A stretch of DNA of 64,000 bases from Neisseriaceae bacterium JH1-16. GTDB taxonomy: Bacteria; Pseudomonadota; Gammaproteobacteria; Burkholderiales; Chromobacteriaceae. Shown one piece after another: positions 9,474 through 19,275 of this stretch (positions are counted from its first letter, which is position 1; the number at the start of each line of letters is the position of its first letter). The notes beneath the pieces were generated by a model. It saw nothing but the letters and a program-made list of their open reading frames with translations. It searched no databases and was not told where the DNA came from. Location of the stretch: positions 62,001 to 126,000 of the forward strand of contig JAPDNP010000003.1 in assembly GCA_025989215.1 (NCBI GenBank), read 5' to 3'. The translations under genes and the position numbers were made by a program.

Positions 9474-10616
9474 TTAGAACTTGTGTTGCAGACCAACAGC
9501 AACGGTGTTCTCTTTGTCGCCACCAACATTGGCAAAGTTAGCCAAGGCGGAGTCATACTTCTTCTGACCGTAGGAGATGTAGGTGTTGGTGCGCTTCGAC
9601 AGAGCGTAGTTCACGCCAACAACAAACTGGTCGTAGCCGGTGTCGTTCAGCTTGTTGCCGCCAACCTTGGCATCCCAGCCCTTGGCGTAGGTAGCCATCG
9701 GGGTGAAGGCGCCGATGGTGTAGCCAACGGTCAGAGCAGCTTCACTCTGCTTAACATCAGCGTTAGCAGTGCCGTTCAGAGCATTCAGACCAGCTGCAAC
9801 GTTAGCGATGGTCGGGCTCACGCCTTGGATCGCGAAAGCTGCGTCGTTGAACGTCTTGGTCTGTTGGTAAGCTGCAGCCACCAGCAGGTTGTTGGCGTTG
9901 TAGCCAGCTTCAGCACGCCAGTAGTAGGCGGTCTGATCGCTGTCGGTACCTTGGTCGCGCTGACCAACGTAGCCCAGGTCGCCGTAGAAGCCCGAGTTCT
10001 CGTAGCCGAGGCCGAAGGCGTATTGACCGGCGTTAGCACGCTTGCCATTGATCGGGTTAACGGTACGGGTTTCGTCGAAGCCGTACTGAGCCGAGATCTT
10101 CAGGCCCGGAACGATAGCCGGAGCATCGTAGCGGATCGAGTTTTTCAGACGACCATCATTGAAGGTCATGGTGTACAGGCCGTTGTTGCCGGCACCGTAG
10201 ATCCACGGATCCATCTTCTCCATGTCGGAGTTCAGGTAGGTGCTGATCTTACCCAGTTTCACGGTACCGAAACCGCCGCTCAGGCCAACGAAGCTGTCGC
10301 GGGTAGCGAAAGTACCACCGTAGCCGTTACCCGAACCGTCACCCGAGGTGCCGTCGATGTTCAGGCCTTGCTCAACTTGCCAGATTGCCTTCAGACCGTT
10401 GCCCAGGTCTTCGTTGCCCTTGAAGCCGATGTAGGAACCGGTATCGTCGATCTTGCTGACGTTCTTCAGGGTCGGGTTACCTGCAGCATCACGCTGGTTG
10501 TAGTTCAGTGCTTTGCCGTTTTCGATGCTAGCTTCGATATCGCCGTACAGGGTTACGTCGGCCATGGCTGCAGCCGGCAGAGTAGCCAGCAGCAGAGCGA
10601 TCAGCTTCTTGTTCAT
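9474..10616 (-). CDS. Gram-negative trimeric porin
   Basis: This is an outer-membrane general diffusion porin of the neisserial/burkholderial OmpC-like family. The 380-residue precursor has a signal peptide of 19 residues (cut after AAAMA, before DVTLYGDI), the conserved N-terminal strand VTLYGDIEASIE, the SYIGFKGNEDLGNGLKAIWQVEQ motif, and ends in QHKF, the C-terminal aromatic residue recognised by the BAM complex. Base composition is lower in GC than its neighbours, as is common for highly expressed porins. It is monocistronic, with its own terminator and a well-formed promoter about 105-135 bp upstream. Which porin paralogue (PorA/PorB-like) cannot be settled. Confidence 0.93.
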   Translation of the reverse strand: MNKKLIALLLATLPAAAMADVTLYGDIEASIENGKALNYNQRDAAGNPTLKNVSKIDDTGSYIGFKGNEDLGNGLKAIWQVEQGLNIDGTSGDGSGNGYGGTFATRDSFVGLSGGFGTVKLGKISTYLNSDMEKMDPWIYGAGNNGLYTMTFNDGRLKNSIRYDAPAIVPGLKISAQYGFDETRTVNPINGKRANAGQYAFGLGYENSGFYGDLGYVGQRDQGTDSDQTAYYWRAEAGYNANNLLVAAAYQQTKTFNDAAFAIQGVSPTIANVAAGLNALNGTANADVKQSEAALTVGYTIGAFTPMATYAKGWDAKVGGNKLNDTGYDQFVVGVNYALSKRTNTYISYGQKKYDSALANFANVGGDKENTVAVGLQHKF

Positions 10617-10721
10617 CGCTTCGTTCCTTTCAAGTCAGTCATAACTTGCCCGGATCCTGCGTTGTGGCCTGAAGGGCCGGGCGTTGGTTCACCGCTGTGT
10701 AATCCAGCGATTTCTGCGACG

Positions 10722-10750
10722 ACTATAAAACGGCCGTTGTGAAAATACAA
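10722..10750 (-). promoter_or_regulatory. Sigma-70 promoter of the porin gene
   Basis: On the minus strand TTGTAT (10745-10750) and TATAGT (10722-10727) are separated by exactly 17 bp, a good match to the consensus. The predicted transcript has a leader of about 100 nt before the porin ATG. The rest of the 377-bp gap 10617-10993 holds the palindrome described separately and no further gene. Confidence 0.6.
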
Positions 10751-10844
10751 AACCGGAGCCCAGCAAAAAACGTCACCGGCATCACGAACGCGACAAAAAA
10801 ACCACAAACCCCTGTATTTACAGCACTTCTCGCATTAAACCTGA

Positions 10845-10864
10845 TTGTTGCTCATGTGCAACAA
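10845..10864. promoter_or_regulatory. Perfect 7-bp inverted repeat, candidate operator
   Basis: TTGTTGC, six bases, GCAACAA form a perfect dyad about 95 bp upstream of the porin -35 box and about 130 bp ahead of the former photolyase start. It looks like a regulator binding site for the divergent region; the regulator is not identifiable here. Confidence 0.4.
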
Positions 10865-10993
10865 AAACAACACCCCCAGGGAAAGTGTTGCGAAAAATGG
10901 ACAATATGACGTTCATGCACCGTTTTGGCGCAACTAGCCAAGCACAGACAACACGCCGAAAATCGGGTTAACGACATCCACAAGGACCTTGCC

Positions 10994-12413
10994 ATGCCCT
11001 CGTGTCACCTCGTGTGTTTCCGGCGCGACTTGCGCAACTTCGACCATGCCGCGCTGTTTCATGCACTCGACGATGTCGCAACGGTCCATTGCGCCTTTAT
11101 CTTCGACAGCACGATCCTGGCCGACTTGCCGCGCACCGACCGGAGGGTCGAATTCATCTGGCGCAGTGTGCTTGAGCTGAAGCAGGCACTGCAGGCGGCA
11201 GGCGGCAGGCGGCAGGCGGCGATCTTCTGGTGCGGCACGGCGATCCGATCGTAGAAGTGCCGCGACTGGCCCGCGAACTCGGTGTCTCCGCGGTGTACTG
11301 TAACCGCGACTACGAGCCGCTGGCGCTGGGCACGCGATGCGCAAGTGGCCGAGCGCTTGGCCGAACATGGCATTGCCTTTCAGCAGTACAAGGACCAGGT
11401 AATCTTCGAACGCGACGAAATCCTGACCGCCACACGGCAGCCTTATACCGTGTTCACACCTTATTAAGAATACTTGGTTGAAGCGCCTGACTTCGGCCGA
11501 CCTGACGAGCTACCCGATACGGGAGCGGCTGGGCCGGCTGGCACCCTGCTCGGTCGAACCAATGCCCTCGCTCGCCGAGCTCGGCTTCGAGCCCAGCGAT
11601 CGGGATGCACTCAAGGTCGTGCCGGGCATGGACGGCGGCATGGCTCTGTTCGAGTCGTTCGGCCAACGTATCGACCGCTACAAGACGCAGCGCGACTTCC
11701 CCGCCGTCAAAGGAGTGTCCTACCTGTCGGCACACCTGCGCTTCGGCACGGTGTCGATCCGCGAACTGGCCCGCTTCGCTTGACAGCACGGCAGCGAAGG
11801 GGCGGCGTGTTGGCTGAACGAGTTGATCTGGCGCGAGTTCTATCAGCAACTGCTGTGGCATTTCCCGCAAGTAGCGCAGCAGAGTTTCAAGCCCATCTAC
11901 CGCGACCTGATTTTTCCGAATAACGAGGCCTGGTTCGCCGCCTGGTGCGAGGGATGTACCGGCTACCCGCTGGTGGATGCGGCGATGCGCCAGCTCAATC
12001 ACAGCGGCTATATGCACAACCGTCTGCGCATGGTGATGGCGAGCTTTCTGGTGAAGGACCTGTTGATCGACTGGCGCTGGGGCGAACACTACTTTGCCGA
12101 GCGGCTGCTCGATTTTGAACTGGCTTCCAATAATGGCGGCTGGCAATGGGCCGCGTCGACCGGCTGCGATGCCCAGCCCTACTTCCGCATCTTCAACCCG
12201 GTGACCCAGTCGGAAAAGTTCGACCCGGATGGGCCCTTCATTCGCCGCTATGTGCCCGAGTTGGCTGCGCTCGACAACAAGGCGATTCATGCCCCTTGGC
12301 TGGCCAAGTCGCTGCCGGAGGGATTCCGCCTCGGACACGACTACCCGGCACCGTTGGTCGATCACGCGGTGCAACGCTAAGCGGCGCTGGCGCTGTTCAA
12401 GCGCGCCGGCTGA
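10994..12413 (+). pseudogene. phrB: Deoxyribodipyrimidine (CPD) photolyase, decayed
   Basis: When repaired, this locus reads as a normal-length (about 473 residue) class I CPD photolyase: LVCFRRDLRNFDHAAL at the N-terminus, the antenna domain, then the FAD domain with [30 protein letters not shown] and [10 protein letters not shown]. Five lesions break it: expansion of a 7-bp tandem repeat from an inferred two to four copies at 11193-11220 (+14 nt); an extra G at 11328-11330; an extra T at about 11463; a TGA at 11781-11783 (probably from CGA in RFARQHG); and a TAA at 12378-12380 (probably from AAA). The frame is shared by homologous peptides throughout, so the order of lesions is certain but not their age. 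Light-driven repair from this gene should be lost. Confidence 0.92.
11193..11220 (+). repeat. Four tandem copies of a 7-bp unit (AGGCGGC) inside phrB
   Basis: Four perfect head-to-tail copies. Removing two of them restores the photolyase frame, so the array probably grew by slipped-strand mispairing. Because 7 is not a multiple of 3, each change in copy number shifts frame. Confidence 0.9.
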
Positions 12414-12419
12414 TCCGCC

Positions 12420-12447
12420 AAAACAAAACGCCCTGCAATGCAGGGCG
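12420..12447 (-). terminator. Rho-independent terminator of comEA
   Basis: An 8-bp CGCCCTGC stem with a 3-nt loop is followed on the minus strand by TTTTGTTTT. It also lies just after the end of the photolyase pseudogene. Confidence 0.75.
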
Positions 12448-12471
12448 ACGGGGGTGTTCAGCTGATCGAAC

Positions 12472-12876
12472 TTACGGTGTGGTTTTCTTGGTCGGGTCGA
12501 CCGGTGGTTTCTTGCTGGTCGCGGCGGTCGTGGCCGGTGTGGTGGCCTTGGCGGTCGACTTGGCTGCGCCGTTCGCGCTCGACGGAGCGGCGCCCTTGCC
12601 GGCTGGAGTCGGCACGCTGGTCTTGCCCGAGACGGCGACGTCCTTGCGCAGCTTCTCCAGCGTCTTGTCGCCAATCCCCTTTACATTTTTGAGGTCGTCC
12701 ACACTCTTGAACGGCCCATTCTTGGTGCGGTAATCGATGATGGCCTGGGCCTTGCTCGGGCCGATGCCATTGAGCGATTCCAGCTCCTGCAGATTGGCAG
12801 TGTTGACGTTGACCGCGGCAAAGGCGGCCGAGGCAAACAGAAATAGTCCGACGAACAGTGCAAGCAGTTTCTTCAT
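12472..12876 (-). CDS. comEA: ComEA-like competence DNA-binding protein (helix-hairpin-helix)
   Basis: ComEA proteins bind incoming double-stranded DNA in the periplasm and ratchet it in during natural transformation. The 134-residue precursor has a clear signal peptide ([20 protein letters not shown]) and one ComEA domain of about residues 21-80 holding two helix-hairpin-helix motifs ([16 protein letters not shown] and [13 protein letters not shown]). The tail from about 85 is a low-complexity Ala/Thr/Lys/Pro stretch, longer than in neisserial ComE and probably flexible and positively charged. It has its own terminator. Confidence 0.9.
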   Translation of the reverse strand: MKKLLALFVGLFLFASAAFAAVNVNTANLQELESLNGIGPSKAQAIIDYRTKNGPFKSVDDLKNVKGIGDKTLEKLRKDVAVSGKTSVPTPAGKGAAPSSANGAAKSTAKATTPATTAATSKKPPVDPTKKTTP

Positions 12877-12928
12877 ATGCGACTCCCGGTTACAAGTGAA
12901 AACACGGCAAAGTCACTATGACACGCAA

Positions 12929-13750
12929 TTAAACGCGTTGCAAAATCAATTCGAGAACTACTTTGCTGCCGATATAGGCCAGCATCAGCGCCACGAAACC
13001 GGTCAGGGTCCAGCGTATCGCCAGCTTGCCGCGCCAGCCATGACGGCTGCGGCCGTACAGCAGCGCGCCGAACAGCAGCCAGGAAATCAGCCCGAACAGC
13101 GTCTTGTGGGTAAAGGTGGCCGGCTTGCCGAACAGCTGCTCCGAGAACAGCATGCCGCTGACCAAGGTGAGCGACAGCAGCACGAAGCCCCAGCCGATCA
13201 CCCGGAACATCAGTTTTTCCAGCGTCAGTAGCGGCGGCAGCGTCTTGACCAGCGGGGTCCAGTGCTTGCGGTGCAGCGCTCGTTCCAGCGCCAGCATCAG
13301 CACCGCCAACAGCGCGCTGATCGCGAACAAACTGTAGGCCAGCATCGAGGCGAACAGGTGCAGCATGAAGGCCGGATTGCTCAGTGCGTAGCCGGAGTGC
13401 GCACCGGGCAACAGCAGTGCCAGGCCCAGCGTCACCAGCGCCAGCGGCATCAGGAACAGCTGCAGCCCCTCCAATCTATAGAAGAAGCTGCCGGTCCAGT
13501 AGATGGTCAGCATCAGCCATGCCACCAACGCCAGTGCGTGGCCGACGCCGATTTCCACCAAATGGCCGTGCACCAGCGGCACCAGCACGCAGACGGCCTG
13601 AGCTAGCAGCAAAATGCCGAGCAGCGAGTGTTCCAGCCGCGGATCGCGCGGCCAGGTGGGCGCGCCGCGCCAGTGGCTGAAGAAGTGCCAGGAGAAGGCG
13701 CCGTAGGCGACCATGAGTAACAGCGAGAGGGCCAGAAGCAATGGGGTCAT
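12929..13750 (-). CDS. ypjD: Inner-membrane protein YpjD, CcsA/HemX-like
   Basis: The 273-residue product has eight or so hydrophobic segments and the CcsA/CcmC-like fold (family: cytochrome c assembly protein). A HGHLVEIGVGHAL segment and a loop with HLFASMLAYSLFAISA are visible, but the tryptophan-rich WWD heme motif is not clear, as in other YpjD proteins. Its function is not established; it is not necessarily involved in cytochrome biogenesis. The divergent ypjD-ffh order is conserved in many proteobacteria. I start at ATG 13750 (MTPLLLALSLL); an upstream in-frame start at 13804 would add 18 residues and overlap the ffh promoter. Confidence 0.85.
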   Translation of the reverse strand: MTPLLLALSLLLMVAYGAFSWHFFSHWRGAPTWPRDPRLEHSLLGILLLAQAVCVLVPLVHGHLVEIGVGHALALVAWLMLTIYWTGSFFYRLEGLQLFLMPLALVTLGLALLLPGAHSGYALSNPAFMLHLFASMLAYSLFAISALLAVLMLALERALHRKHWTPLVKTLPPLLTLEKLMFRVIGWGFVLLSLTLVSGMLFSEQLFGKPATFTHKTLFGLISWLLFGALLYGRSRHGWRGKLAIRWTLTGFVALMLAYIGSKVVLELILQRV

Positions 13751-13859
13751 CAGCAAGCAGATGGCCGGTAGGGCTAAAGCCCGGCGGCTCGTGTAAAATA
13801 GCAAGTTTGAAGTCTACACCAAGCAGACTCGCCATAGGCAGAGTGAAGGATCCCGTTCC

Positions 13860-15215
13860 ATGCTAGACAACCTGACTTCGCGCCTGTCGGGCGTGATCAA
13901 GACGCTGCGCGGCAATGCGCGGCTGAGCGAATCGAACATCCAGGACGCATTGCGTGAAGTGCGCATGGCGCTGCTCGAGGCCGACGTGGCGCTGCCGGTG
14001 GTCAAGAGCTTCATCGCCCAGATCAAGGAGCGCGCGCTCGGCCAGGAGGTGATGGGCAGCCTGACCCCGGGCCAGGCGCTGGTCGGCGTGGTCAACGAAG
14101 AGTTGGTCAAGCTGATGGGCGACAAGAACGACGCCCTGAACCTGGCCGCCGTACCGCCGGCGATCGTGCTGATGGCCGGCCTGCAGGGTGCCGGTAAGAC
14201 CACCACGGTCGGCAAACTCGCCAAGCTGCTGAAGGAAACCCAGAAGAAGAAGATTCTGGTGGTGTCGGCCGACGTGTACCGTCCAGCGGCGATCGAGCAG
14301 TTGAAAACGCTGGCCAGTCAGGTCGGCGTCGAGTGGTTCCCGTCCGAGGCCAGCCAGAAGCCGGTCGACATCGCACTGGCCGCACTGGACCACGCCAAGC
14401 GCCACTTCTTCGACGTGCTGATGGTCGACACCGCCGGCCGGCTGGCGATCGACGAGGCGATGATGGCCGAGATCAAGGCGCTGCACGCCGCGATCAATCC
14501 GGTCGAGACGCTGTTCGTGGTCGACGCGATGCAGGGCCAGGATGCGGTGAACACCGCGCAGGCCTTTAATGAAGCACTGCCGCTGACCGGTGTGATCCTG
14601 ACCAAGATGGACGGCGATGCGCGCGGCGGTGCCGCGCTGTCCGTGCGCCAAGTGACCGGCAAGCCGATCAAGTTCATCGGTGTCGGCGAGAAGCTGACCG
14701 GTCTCGAGCCGTTCTACCCGGACCGGATCGCCAGCCGCATTCTCGGCATGGGCGACGTATTGAGCCTGATCGAGGAAGTGCAGAAAGGCATCGACCAGGA
14801 CGAAGCGGCCAAGATGGCCAAGAAGCTCAAGTCGGGCAAGGGCTTCGACCTGGAAGACTTCAAGGCACAGATCCAGCAGATGCAGAAGATGGGCGGCATG
14901 GCCAACCTGATGGAAAAGATGCCAGGGCAGATCGGCCAGATGGCCAAGGGCATCCAGGGCGCCGAGGCCGACAAGGCCACCCGCCGCATCGAGGGCATCA
15001 TCAACTCGATGACGATGGAAGAGCGCCGCAAACCCGAGCTGCTCAAGGCCAGCCGCAAGCGCCGCATCGCCGCCGGTGCCGGCGTGACGGTGCAGGAAGT
15101 CAACCGCCTGCTCAACCAGTTCGAACAGACCCAGAAGATGATGAAACAGTTCTCGTCCAAGGGCGGGATGATGAAGATGATGCGCGGCATGAAAGGCATG
15201 ATGCCGGGTATGTAA
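13860..15215 (+). CDS. ffh: Signal recognition particle protein Ffh (SRP54)
   Basis: Ffh binds signal sequences of nascent membrane proteins and, with 4.5S RNA and FtsY, brings ribosomes to the translocon. The 451-residue protein has the N domain (about 1-85), the G domain with GLQGAGKTTTVGKLA (about 106-120), DTAGR and TKMDGDARGG, and the methionine-rich M domain from about 325 with many Met-Lys and Met-Gly pairs to the C-terminus. Length is normal. A short hairpin terminator follows. Confidence 0.97.
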   Translation: MLDNLTSRLSGVIKTLRGNARLSESNIQDALREVRMALLEADVALPVVKSFIAQIKERALGQEVMGSLTPGQALVGVVNEELVKLMGDKNDALNLAAVPPAIVLMAGLQGAGKTTTVGKLAKLLKETQKKKILVVSADVYRPAAIEQLKTLASQVGVEWFPSEASQKPVDIALAALDHAKRHFFDVLMVDTAGRLAIDEAMMAEIKALHAAINPVETLFVVDAMQGQDAVNTAQAFNEALPLTGVILTKMDGDARGGAALSVRQVTGKPIKFIGVGEKLTGLEPFYPDRIASRILGMGDVLSLIEEVQKGIDQDEAAKMAKKLKSGKGFDLEDFKAQIQQMQKMGGMANLMEKMPGQIGQMAKGIQGAEADKATRRIEGIINSMTMEERRKPELLKASRKRRIAAGAGVTVQEVNRLLNQFEQTQKMMKQFSSKGGMMKMMRGMKGMMPGM

Positions 15216-15224
15216 GGTTGGCCG

Positions 15225-15252
15225 AACGGGCGGGGACTCTCCGCCCGTTTTT
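15225..15252 (+). terminator. Rho-independent terminator of ffh, overlapping a TTGGCCGAA repeat
   Basis: A 9-bp AACGGGCGG stem, 7-nt loop, complement and T5. The first bases of the stem are the end of a GTTGGCCGAAC copy at 15217-15227, so the repeat is built into the terminator. Confidence 0.8.
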
Positions 15253-15272
15253 CTTGATGGCAAGGAATCGAC

Positions 15273-16181
15273 ATGCATGACGACGTGGTGGTATTGACCG
15301 ACGCCCGCTGGGTGACACTCGACGAGCAGGACTGGTACAGCCGCCAGGTGCATCACGAGGATGGTCTGGTGGTCGATGCGCTGCGCCGCCAGGGTCTGGA
15401 AGTTAGTCGTCACGCCTGGGATGATGCGTCGATCGACTGGCGCGACGTCGGTGCGCTGCTGTTTCGCACCACCTGGGACTATTTCGACCGCTTCGGTGAG
15501 TTTGCGCCGTGGCTAGCCCGGGTCAGCACCGAGACCACGCTATATAACGAAGCGGGCTTGCTGCGCTGGAACATCGACAAGCACTACCTAGCGGTGCTGC
15601 GCGAGGCCGGCATCAACATCGTGCCGACCCGCTATCTGGAAATCAACGAGCCGCACAGCTTGGCGCAGGCGGTAGCCGACACCGGCTGGAGCGAGCTGAT
15701 CCTGAAGCCCACGGTGTCCGGCTCGGCACGCCATACCTATCGCTTCGCCGCCGCCGATGCAGCCCGCTACGAATGCGTATACGCCGAACTGATCCAGCAG
15801 GAAGCGTTAATGCTGCAACCGTTCCAGCACCAGATTGTCGACCAGGGTGAGCTGTCGCTGATGGTGATCGACGGTGCGGTCACCCACGCGATCCGCAAGA
15901 CCGCCCGCGCCGGCGACTTTCGCGTGCAGGACGACCACGGCGGCACCGTGCATCGCTACGAGGCCAGCGCTGAGGAGATCGCCTTCGCCGAAGCGGCGGT
16001 GGCGGCGGTGCCGTTCGACGTGCTGTACGCGCGCGTCGACCTGATCCGCGACAACGATGGCCGGCTCGCGATCATGGAGCTGGAGATGATCGAACCCGAA
16101 CTGTTTTTCCGCTTCAACCCCACCGCCGCCGACCGGCTGGCAGCCGGGCTGAAGCGGCGTATGAAAGAGCGCCAAGCTTAG
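15273..16181 (+). CDS. ATP-grasp superfamily ligase, function unknown
   Basis: The 302-residue protein has an ATP-grasp fold of the RimK/glutathione-synthetase type: preATP-grasp segment 1-95, ATP-binding SELILKPTVSGSARHTYRF near 141-158, and the metal-binding end VDLIRDNDGRLAIMELEMIEPELFF near 258-282. It resembles the group that includes DcsG (O-ureido-D-serine cyclo-ligase) and many uncharacterised ligases. Such enzymes join a carboxylate to an amine or thiol through an acyl phosphate; the substrates here are unknown. It lies between ffh and purB on the same strand, but neither neighbour suggests a pathway. Confidence 0.8.
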   Translation: MHDDVVVLTDARWVTLDEQDWYSRQVHHEDGLVVDALRRQGLEVSRHAWDDASIDWRDVGALLFRTTWDYFDRFGEFAPWLARVSTETTLYNEAGLLRWNIDKHYLAVLREAGINIVPTRYLEINEPHSLAQAVADTGWSELILKPTVSGSARHTYRFAAADAARYECVYAELIQQEALMLQPFQHQIVDQGELSLMVIDGAVTHAIRKTARAGDFRVQDDHGGTVHRYEASAEEIAFAEAAVAAVPFDVLYARVDLIRDNDGRLAIMELEMIEPELFFRFNPTAADRLAAGLKRRMKERQA

Positions 16182-16199
16182 CCTTTCGGCCAACCTTGA

Positions 16200-17621
<1,422 letters not shown>

Positions 17622-17647
17622 GTCCGTCCGGCTACCGCCGATACGAC

Positions 17648-17677
17648 AACGCCACCGTTTCGACGGTGGCGTTTTTT
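17648..17677 (+). terminator. Rho-independent terminator of purB
   Basis: An 11-bp AACGCCACCGT stem with a TTCG tetraloop and T6. It is the usual end of a single-gene transcript; the next 160 bp to 17838 show no gene. Confidence 0.88.
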
Positions 17678-17838
17678 ATTGGGCGGGGCCGGAGACCTCC
17701 CGAACGTGGCGACAGCCAGAACGCGCCTACGGCAATACGGTGACGCCAAGCAAGCACTCAACGACCAGCGCGCCGCACCACTCACCACTTCGTGCAGCCC
17801 CGGGCCTTGGCTCAGGCTTAGCAACCTCATGCGGATGC

Positions 17839-18555
17839 TCAGGCACAACGCAGTGCCAATTGGTCCGGATCGTCGACGAAGGGGTTGGCCGAACCCTGCC
17901 AGCGTGCGATCTCCTGGTTGCGCGCCCGCTCCCAGTCGTCGACCGGATGCGCCGCCGCCCAGCTGCACAGCTGCTGACGCTCGCCCTGGGCCAGCGGCCA
18001 GTCGTAGCGCTCGTGCATATAGAAGCGAATGCGCGCCAGCCGACCGCGCGCCGCGGCGGGCAACGAGTCCCCCTCCAATTCCGCGCCACTCTTCACCGGC
18101 ACCAGGTTGACCAGATCCCCTTCGGCCATCTGGAACACGCCGTCGTCGCGCTCGCAGGCGGCCAACCCACCCTGCTGCCAGCAACGCCGCTCGCGACCGA
18201 GCTCGGCCGGGTCGACCAGCGGCTGCCAGCCTGCCTGACTCACCATCGCGCCGGCCAGCGTGGTTTTTTCGCCACGAAAGCGCGTCGCCAGCAACTGGCG
18301 CGCCTCGTCGAGACGGCGATGCCCGACCGCCGGCCCCGACACCAGCGATACCGCCACGTTCGGTTCGTCGGCCACTTCCTCGGTGAGCGGCGTGGCATCC
18401 TGAGGGACAATAGCCTGCTGCGGCTCTGGTGCCAGCGGCGACGCCGCGCCTTGCCTGGCGGGGCTCGAGGTCATACCGATGCAACCGAGCAGCAATGCCA
18501 GCACCAACAGCGCACGACCGGATGGAATGCGAAACGACGGGGCACTAAGTTGCAT
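17839..18555 (-). CDS. Divergent endonuclease I (EndA/NucM) family lipoprotein, catalytic motif missing
   Basis: The 238-residue protein has a start supported by AGGAG eight bases upstream, and an LLLGC lipobox (Cys25), so it is probably a lipoprotein. Residues about 105-238 follow the C-terminal half of endonuclease I (E. coli EndA): ERRCWQQGG (124-130), DLVNLVPV in place of DLHNLxP (147-154), GRLARIRFYMHERYDWPL (171-188) and the tail WERARNQEIARWQGSANPFV. The catalytic WEHVVPA motif appears as WQPLVDPA, so the essential Glu-His pair is gone, and the DLHN His is Val. Asn150 stays. It is likely a non-catalytic relative. It is divergent from umuDC across 93 bp. Confidence 0.72.
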   Translation of the reverse strand: MQLSAPSFRIPSGRALLVLALLLGCIGMTSSPARQGAASPLAPEPQQAIVPQDATPLTEEVADEPNVAVSLVSGPAVGHRRLDEARQLLATRFRGEKTTLAGAMVSQAGWQPLVDPAELGRERRCWQQGGLAACERDDGVFQMAEGDLVNLVPVKSGAELEGDSLPAAARGRLARIRFYMHERYDWPLAQGERQQLCSWAAAHPVDDWERARNQEIARWQGSANPFVDDPDQLALRCA

Positions 18556-18648
18556 GGGAATGACTCCTGATCAAGGGGTTACGAAGCCATTATGGCGTTT
18601 TTGATTTAAAGGTACAATAATCTAAATAGCCCGATGGGAGGAAGAGCG

Positions 18649-19275
18649 ATGAACAAGGATGGACGCGGCGGACGCCGCGATGGCGCCGGCCGCCCCAGCG
18701 GCACCGGCCGCTTCGGCGACGAACCGCTGGTGAAAGTGGCACTGCCGGCGCGCCTGCGCGAGGAAGTGATCGACTTCGCGGTGGCCCGGCTGGCGAAGCG
18801 CCACGACACCACGCTGCTCACCGAGCGACGCGAGCTGCCCGAACATGCATTACGCGCACCGCTGCAGCCGAGCCGCCGCGCGGTACCGCTATTCCTGCAG
18901 GGCGTGCGCGCCGGCTTCCCGGCACCGGTGGCCGACGAGGTCGACCAGGAGCTGGACCTGAACCAGTACCTGCTGGAAGGCGATGGCGAGACCACCTTCA
19001 TGGTACGGGTGGAGGGCGACTCGATGATAGACGCCGGCCTGTTCGACGACGACCTGCTGGTGGTGAACCGCCGCCAGCGCCCGCAGCACGGCGACATCGT
19101 GGTCGCGCTGCTCGACGGCACCGAGTTCACCTGCAAGCGCCTCCACAGCAAGGATGGCCGCATTGCGCTGCTGCCGGAAAACCCCGCCTATCCGCCAATC
19201 GAAATCCGCGGCGAGCGCGAGATGAAGATCTGGGGCGTGGTGACCGGCATGGTGCGCAAGCTCGGCCGCAAGTGA
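18649..19275 (+). CDS. umuD: UmuD-like DNA polymerase V subunit with N-terminal extension
   Basis: UmuD is cut by RecA-stimulated self-cleavage to UmuD', which joins UmuC to form error-prone polymerase V. The C-terminal LexA/S24 domain has the Ser-Lys dyad (VEGDSM, Ser125; FTCKRL, Lys163) and the cleavage region VRAGFPAP (Ala88-Gly89). At 208 residues it is about 65 longer than E. coli UmuD; the extra N-terminus is basic ([17 protein letters not shown]) followed by a possible ribbon-helix-helix-like segment ([19 protein letters not shown]). The start has GGAGG seven bases upstream. It overlaps umuC by one base (TGATG). No CTG-N10-CAG LexA box is seen upstream. Confidence 0.88.
   Translation: MNKDGRGGRRDGAGRPSGTGRFGDEPLVKVALPARLREEVIDFAVARLAKRHDTTLLTERRELPEHALRAPLQPSRRAVPLFLQGVRAGFPAPVADEVDQELDLNQYLLEGDGETTFMVRVEGDSMIDAGLFDDDLLVVNRRQRPQHGDIVVALLDGTEFTCKRLHSKDGRIALLPENPAYPPIEIRGEREMKIWGVVTGMVRKLGRK

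Noticed and set aside
11193-11220. Phase-variable switch for photolyase
   Set aside because: The repeat could switch frame, but four other fixed lesions make the gene unable to recover.
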